The position numbers and the translations under genes are program-made. Shown here piece after piece: positions 5,740 through 8,468 of a stretch of 8,468 nucleotides of DNA. Positions within the stretch are counted from its first letter, which is position 1, and every line of letters begins with the position of its first letter. The notes below the pieces were generated by a model. The model was not told the DNA's origin, searched no databases, and was given only the letters and a program-made list of their open reading frames with translations. The stretch is from contig JAGHUU010000159.1 of assembly GCA_018064695.1 (NCBI GenBank), forward strand, positions 1-8,468, given 5' to 3'. The stretch comes from Candidatus Blautia equi (GTDB taxonomy: Bacteria; Bacillota; Clostridia; Lachnospirales; Lachnospiraceae).

Positions 5740-8160
5740 ATGTTTCAGGTAGTAAAAAGAGACGGAGAAATCGCGGATTTCCAGATGGCCAAGATCACCT
5801 CAGCTATCGATAAGGCGTTCACTGCTCAGAATAAAAATTACAGTCAGGACATGATCGACCTTTTAAGCCTCCGCGTAACTTCCGACTTCCAGAATAAGAT
5901 CAAAAACAACCAGGTCACCGTAGAAGAGATCCAGGACAGCGTGGAAAACGTGCTGATCCAGGCCGGCTACGCAGATGTGGCCAAAGCATATATTCTCTAC
6001 AGAAAACAGAGAGAAAAAGTCCGCAACATGAAATCCACCATCCTGGACTATAAGGATGTTGTCAACAGCTATGTGAAGGTTGAGGACTGGCGTGTAAAAG
6101 AAAACTCCACCGTTACTTATTCCGTAGGAGGTCTCATCCTCAGCAACTCCGGAGCCGTTACAGCCAACTACTGGCTCTCCGAGATCTATGATGACGAGAT
6201 CGCCGGTGCCCACAGAAATGCGGACATCCATCTTCACGACCTCTCCATGCTCACCGGATACTGCGCAGGCTGGTCCTTAAAGCAGCTTATTCAGGAGGGT
6301 CTTGGCGGTATCAACGGAAAGATCACCTCCGCACCGGCCAGACATCTCAGCGTGCTCTGCAACCAGATGGTAAACTTCCTTGGAATCATGCAGAATGAGT
6401 GGGCAGGCGCACAGGCTTTCTCCTCCTTTGATACTTATCTGGCACCTTTTGTAAAAGTGGATAATCTCTCCTATGCAGAGGTAAAGAAATGCATTGAGGC
6501 CTTTATTTACGGCGTAAATACCCCTAGCCGCTGGGGCACTCAGGCACCATTCTCCAACATCACCCTGGACTGGACCGTTCCGGATGACCTTGCAGAGCTT
6601 CCTGCTATTGTGGGCGGCAAGGAGATGGATTTCAAATATAAAGACTGTAAAAAAGAGATGGATATGGTAAACAAGGCCTTCATCCAGACCATGATCGAGG
6701 GTGATGCCAACGGCCGCGGTTTCCAGTATCCGATCCCTACTTACTCCATCACCAGCGAGTTTGACTGGTCTGACACCGAAAATAACCGTCTGCTGTTTGA
6801 GATGACAGCTAAGTACGGTACTCCATATTTCTCCAACTATATCAACAGTGATATGAAACCAAGCGATATCCGCAGTATGTGCTGCCGTCTCCGTCTGGAC
6901 CTCCGCGAGCTTCGTAAGAAGAGCGGCGGATTCTTTGGATCCGGAGAGAGCACCGGATCTGTAGGTGTTGTTACTATTAACATGCCGCGTATCGCATACC
7001 TCTCCAATACACCGGAGGAGTTTTATAAGAGACTGGATCACCTGATGGATCTCTCCGCGCGTTCTCTTCATATTAAGAGAGCCGTTATTGGAAAGCTTCT
7101 GGATGAGGGTCTGTATCCTTATACAAAACGTTACCTGGGCAGCTTTGGAAATCATTTCTCCACCATTGGACTGGTTGGTATGAATGAGGTTGGTCTGAAT
7201 GCATGCTGGCTGGGTAAAGATATGACAGATGAGCGCACACAGCGCTTTACCCGCGAGGTTCTGACTCATATGAGAGACCGCCTCTCCGACTATCAGGAGA
7301 AGTACCAGGGAGAGCTCTTCAACCTGGAGGCTACCCCTGCAGAGTCTACCTCTTATCGTCTGGCCCGCCATGACCGCAAGAGATGGCCGGATATTCTTAC
7401 TGCAGGTAAAGAGGGGGATACTCCTTACTATACCAATAGTTCTCATCTTCCGGTTGATTATACCTCTGATATCTTTGAGGCACTGGATGTACAGGATGAG
7501 CTGCAGACGCTTTATACCTCCGGAACCGTATTCCACGGCTTCCTGGGCGAGAAGCTGCCTGACTGGAAGGCTGCCGCTTCCCTGGTAAGAAAGATCGCTG
7601 AGAATTATAAGCTGCCATATTATACGATTTCTCCTACATACTCTGTATGCAGCGAGCACGGATATCTGAGCGGTGAGCATTTCACCTGCCCTAAGTGCGG
7701 TAAGAAGGCTGAGGTTTACAGCCGTATTACAGGTTATTATCGTCCGGTTCAGAACTGGAACGATGGAAAGACCCAGGAGTATAAGAACCGTAAGATCTAC
7801 GATGTCTCCTCTGTTTATGCATCTGAAGGCGTGAGTGCCGAGGCTCCTTCCGAGGCAGCACAGCAGGCCGAGGCGCCGGTGGTAAATGTGGCACCTGCTC
7901 CAAAAGCTGCTGAGAAGACAGCAGATTATAATGTATCCAGCGTTAAATATCTCTTCACCACCAGCACCTGTCCAAACTGCCGCGCAGCAAAGAAGATGCT
8001 CTCCGGAGAGGAGTTAGAGATCATCGATGCCGAGCAGAATATTGATCTGGCCAAGCAATACGGAATCATGCAGGCACCTACACTGGTCATTATCGAAAAC
8101 GGAGAGGTAAGAAAATACGTAAACGCCTCCAATATCCAGAAATACGTCGACGAAAAATAA
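5740..8160 (+). CDS. nrdD: Anaerobic (class III) ribonucleoside-triphosphate reductase with fused C-terminal redoxin domain
   Basis: This oxygen-sensitive glycyl-radical enzyme reduces NTPs to dNTPs. The N-terminal ATP-cone (about 1-90, VVKRDGEIADFQMAKITSAI) is the allosteric activity site. The catalytic barrel contains Cys175 (MLTGYCAGW), the Cys381-Cys382 pair (MCCRLRLDLREL) and the block GSVGVVTINMPRIAYL. A likely zinc site is formed by Cys637/His640 and Cys650/Cys653. The radical glycine is Gly665 in RITGYYRPVQNWNDGKTQEY. Standard NrdD proteins stop soon after this point. Here an Ala/Pro/Glu-rich linker (about 694-729) leads to a 75-residue thioredoxin-fold domain with active site C744-P-N-C747 and a probable cis-proline (Pro780, QAPTLVII). 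Some class III enzymes use formate as reductant; others, such as that of Neisseria bacilliformis, can use thioredoxin. The fused domain suggests the redoxin-using type (inference). Gene and frame are intact. NrdG, needed for activation, is not seen here. Confidence 0.95.
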   Translation: MFQVVKRDGEIADFQMAKITSAIDKAFTAQNKNYSQDMIDLLSLRVTSDFQNKIKNNQVTVEEIQDSVENVLIQAGYADVAKAYILYRKQREKVRNMKSTILDYKDVVNSYVKVEDWRVKENSTVTYSVGGLILSNSGAVTANYWLSEIYDDEIAGAHRNADIHLHDLSMLTGYCAGWSLKQLIQEGLGGINGKITSAPARHLSVLCNQMVNFLGIMQNEWAGAQAFSSFDTYLAPFVKVDNLSYAEVKKCIEAFIYGVNTPSRWGTQAPFSNITLDWTVPDDLAELPAIVGGKEMDFKYKDCKKEMDMVNKAFIQTMIEGDANGRGFQYPIPTYSITSEFDWSDTENNRLLFEMTAKYGTPYFSNYINSDMKPSDIRSMCCRLRLDLRELRKKSGGFFGSGESTGSVGVVTINMPRIAYLSNTPEEFYKRLDHLMDLSARSLHIKRAVIGKLLDEGLYPYTKRYLGSFGNHFSTIGLVGMNEVGLNACWLGKDMTDERTQRFTREVLTHMRDRLSDYQEKYQGELFNLEATPAESTSYRLARHDRKRWPDILTAGKEGDTPYYTNSSHLPVDYTSDIFEALDVQDELQTLYTSGTVFHGFLGEKLPDWKAAASLVRKIAENYKLPYYTISPTYSVCSEHGYLSGEHFTCPKCGKKAEVYSRITGYYRPVQNWNDGKTQEYKNRKIYDVSSVYASEGVSAEAPSEAAQQAEAPVVNVAPAPKAAEKTADYNVSSVKYLFTTSTCPNCRAAKKMLSGEELEIIDAEQNIDLAKQYGIMQAPTLVIIENGEVRKYVNASNIQKYVDEK

Positions 8161-8181
8161 ATTTATGGGAATAAGACGGAC

Positions 8182-8341
8182 GGGCTGAACAATATAGGTA
8201 TGGTTTGTCTGCCGCATAACGGATTCTGCAGGGGGATTTGTTTGCCACTGTCGTACATCTGACGATGTCCGCCATTGACAAACAAATCCCCCTGCCGCAC
8301 CCGCTATGAAGCAGACAAACCATACCTATATTGCTCAGCCC
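8182..8341. repeat. 160-bp imperfect palindrome downstream of nrdD
   Basis: Two 80-nt arms meet at the centre between 8261 and 8262, with 67 of 80 positions complementary and no net insertion or deletion. The outer block 8182-8212 pairs with 8311-8341 (30 of 31; the exception is A8189/C8334). The inner block 8228-8244 pairs perfectly with 8279-8295 (17 of 17). Between them 9 of 15 positions match, and near the centre 11 of 17 match, leaving a TGAC loop. It begins 21 nt after the nrdD stop. There is no transposase gene, no clear target-site duplication and only a short T run (8346-8349) after it. It could be a small palindromic mobile element (MITE-like), a cruciform site, or a long RNA hairpin at the 3' end of the nrdD transcript. 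Confidence 0.9.
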
Positions 8342-8361
8342 TGAGTTTTGGCAGATAACTG

Positions 8362-8468
8362 GTGAGAGGATTCCTTAACAGCGCCGGAAATATATATGTG
8401 GCTTCCGTCCCATCGGCATTACGTGAGAGCGGTCGCCGGAAGGAATATATATGCGGCTTTCGTTCGGA
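8362..8468. repeat. Two diverged direct-repeat copies at the window edge
   Basis: Copy A (about 8362-8409) and copy B (8423-8468, cut by the window end) share the same ordered blocks: GTGAGAG (8362 and 8423), CGCCGGAA (8382 and 8434), ATATATATG (8390 and 8445), then GYGGCTTYCGT. Spacing between blocks differs (offsets of 61, 52 and 55 nt), so the copies have gained and lost bases. Each copy can also fold: CGGAA...TTCCG in copy A, and a longer imperfect stem between about 8436 and 8467 in copy B. This may be the start of a longer array or a dispersed palindromic repeat. No gene is apparent. Confidence 0.6.

Noticed and set aside
6277..7680. 467-codon open frame on the minus strand inside nrdD
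   Set aside because: It is the complement of a strongly conserved catalytic domain. Long antisense frames arise from the codon bias of such genes, and the translation shows no known motif.
8243..8252. GCCACTG inside the palindrome, reminiscent of a cobalamin riboswitch segment
   Set aside because: The other conserved cobalamin elements (the AAGGGAA segment and a full B12 box) are absent, it lies after nrdD rather than before a gene, and it is explained by the palindrome.
8245..8260. Mismatches near the palindrome centre fall at every third base (8245, 8248, 8251, 8254, 8260), as if both arms coded for the same peptide
   Set aside because: Reading both arms in that phase gives non-synonymous changes (His/Gln, Cys/Trp), and mismatches in the other blocks are not in the same phase, so chance is more likely.
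8090..8323. 77-codon minus-strand frame across the nrdD end and the palindrome
   Set aside because: It overlaps the conserved redoxin domain on the other strand, is rich in Cys/Arg with no family resemblance, and is largely formed by the palindrome.
8182..8349. Palindrome read as a simple rho-independent terminator of nrdD
   Set aside because: The arms are far longer than a terminator needs and only four T residues occur, a few bases after the stem. It may still stop transcription but is not a typical terminator.

Overview
The window looks like a stretch of core chromosome from an anaerobic, gut-type Clostridia bacterium, most likely Lachnospiraceae. This rests on three things: the gene order DUF1385 - prmC - prfA, Firmicutes-style AGGAGG ribosome sites, and an oxygen-sensitive class III ribonucleotide reductase. 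The species assignment is inference. All six convincing genes lie on the + strand. I see no tRNA, rRNA, CRISPR array, transposase or phage gene.

Region 1 (10-4209) reads as one operon. It holds a DUF1385 membrane protein, the release-factor methyltransferase PrmC, release factor RF1 (PrfA), and a secreted TPR lipoprotein. Gaps between genes are 16, 13 and 61 nt, and a strong intrinsic terminator closes the unit. PrmC methylates the glutamine of the GGQ motif in PrfA, so those two neighbours are enzyme and substrate. The DUF1385 protein and the lipoprotein have no specific assigned role.

Region 2 (4210-5592) holds hflX, a ribosome-associated GTPase, with small hairpins in its leader (one overlapping the Shine-Dalgarno). 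It ends in a perfect 12-bp inverted repeat followed by a T run.

Region 3 (5596-8160) is the nrdD transcription unit. It has a near-consensus extended -10 promoter, a leader of about 110 nt with a GUAA-capped hairpin, and an 806-residue anaerobic ribonucleoside-triphosphate reductase. The protein is unusual: after the normal glycyl-radical C terminus it continues through an Ala/Pro/Glu linker into a glutaredoxin/NrdH-like domain with a CPNC active site. This suggests a reductase carrying its own electron-donor domain.

Region 4 (8161-8468) has no convincing gene. It contains a 160-bp imperfect palindrome (two 80-nt arms, 67 of 80 positions complementary, no net indels), then two diverged direct-repeat copies running to the window edge. 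The activase gene nrdG, usually next to nrdD, is not visible before the window ends.

The best candidates for something new are the NrdD-redoxin fusion, the long palindrome behind it, and the structured nrdD leader. The rest is ordinary housekeeping sequence.
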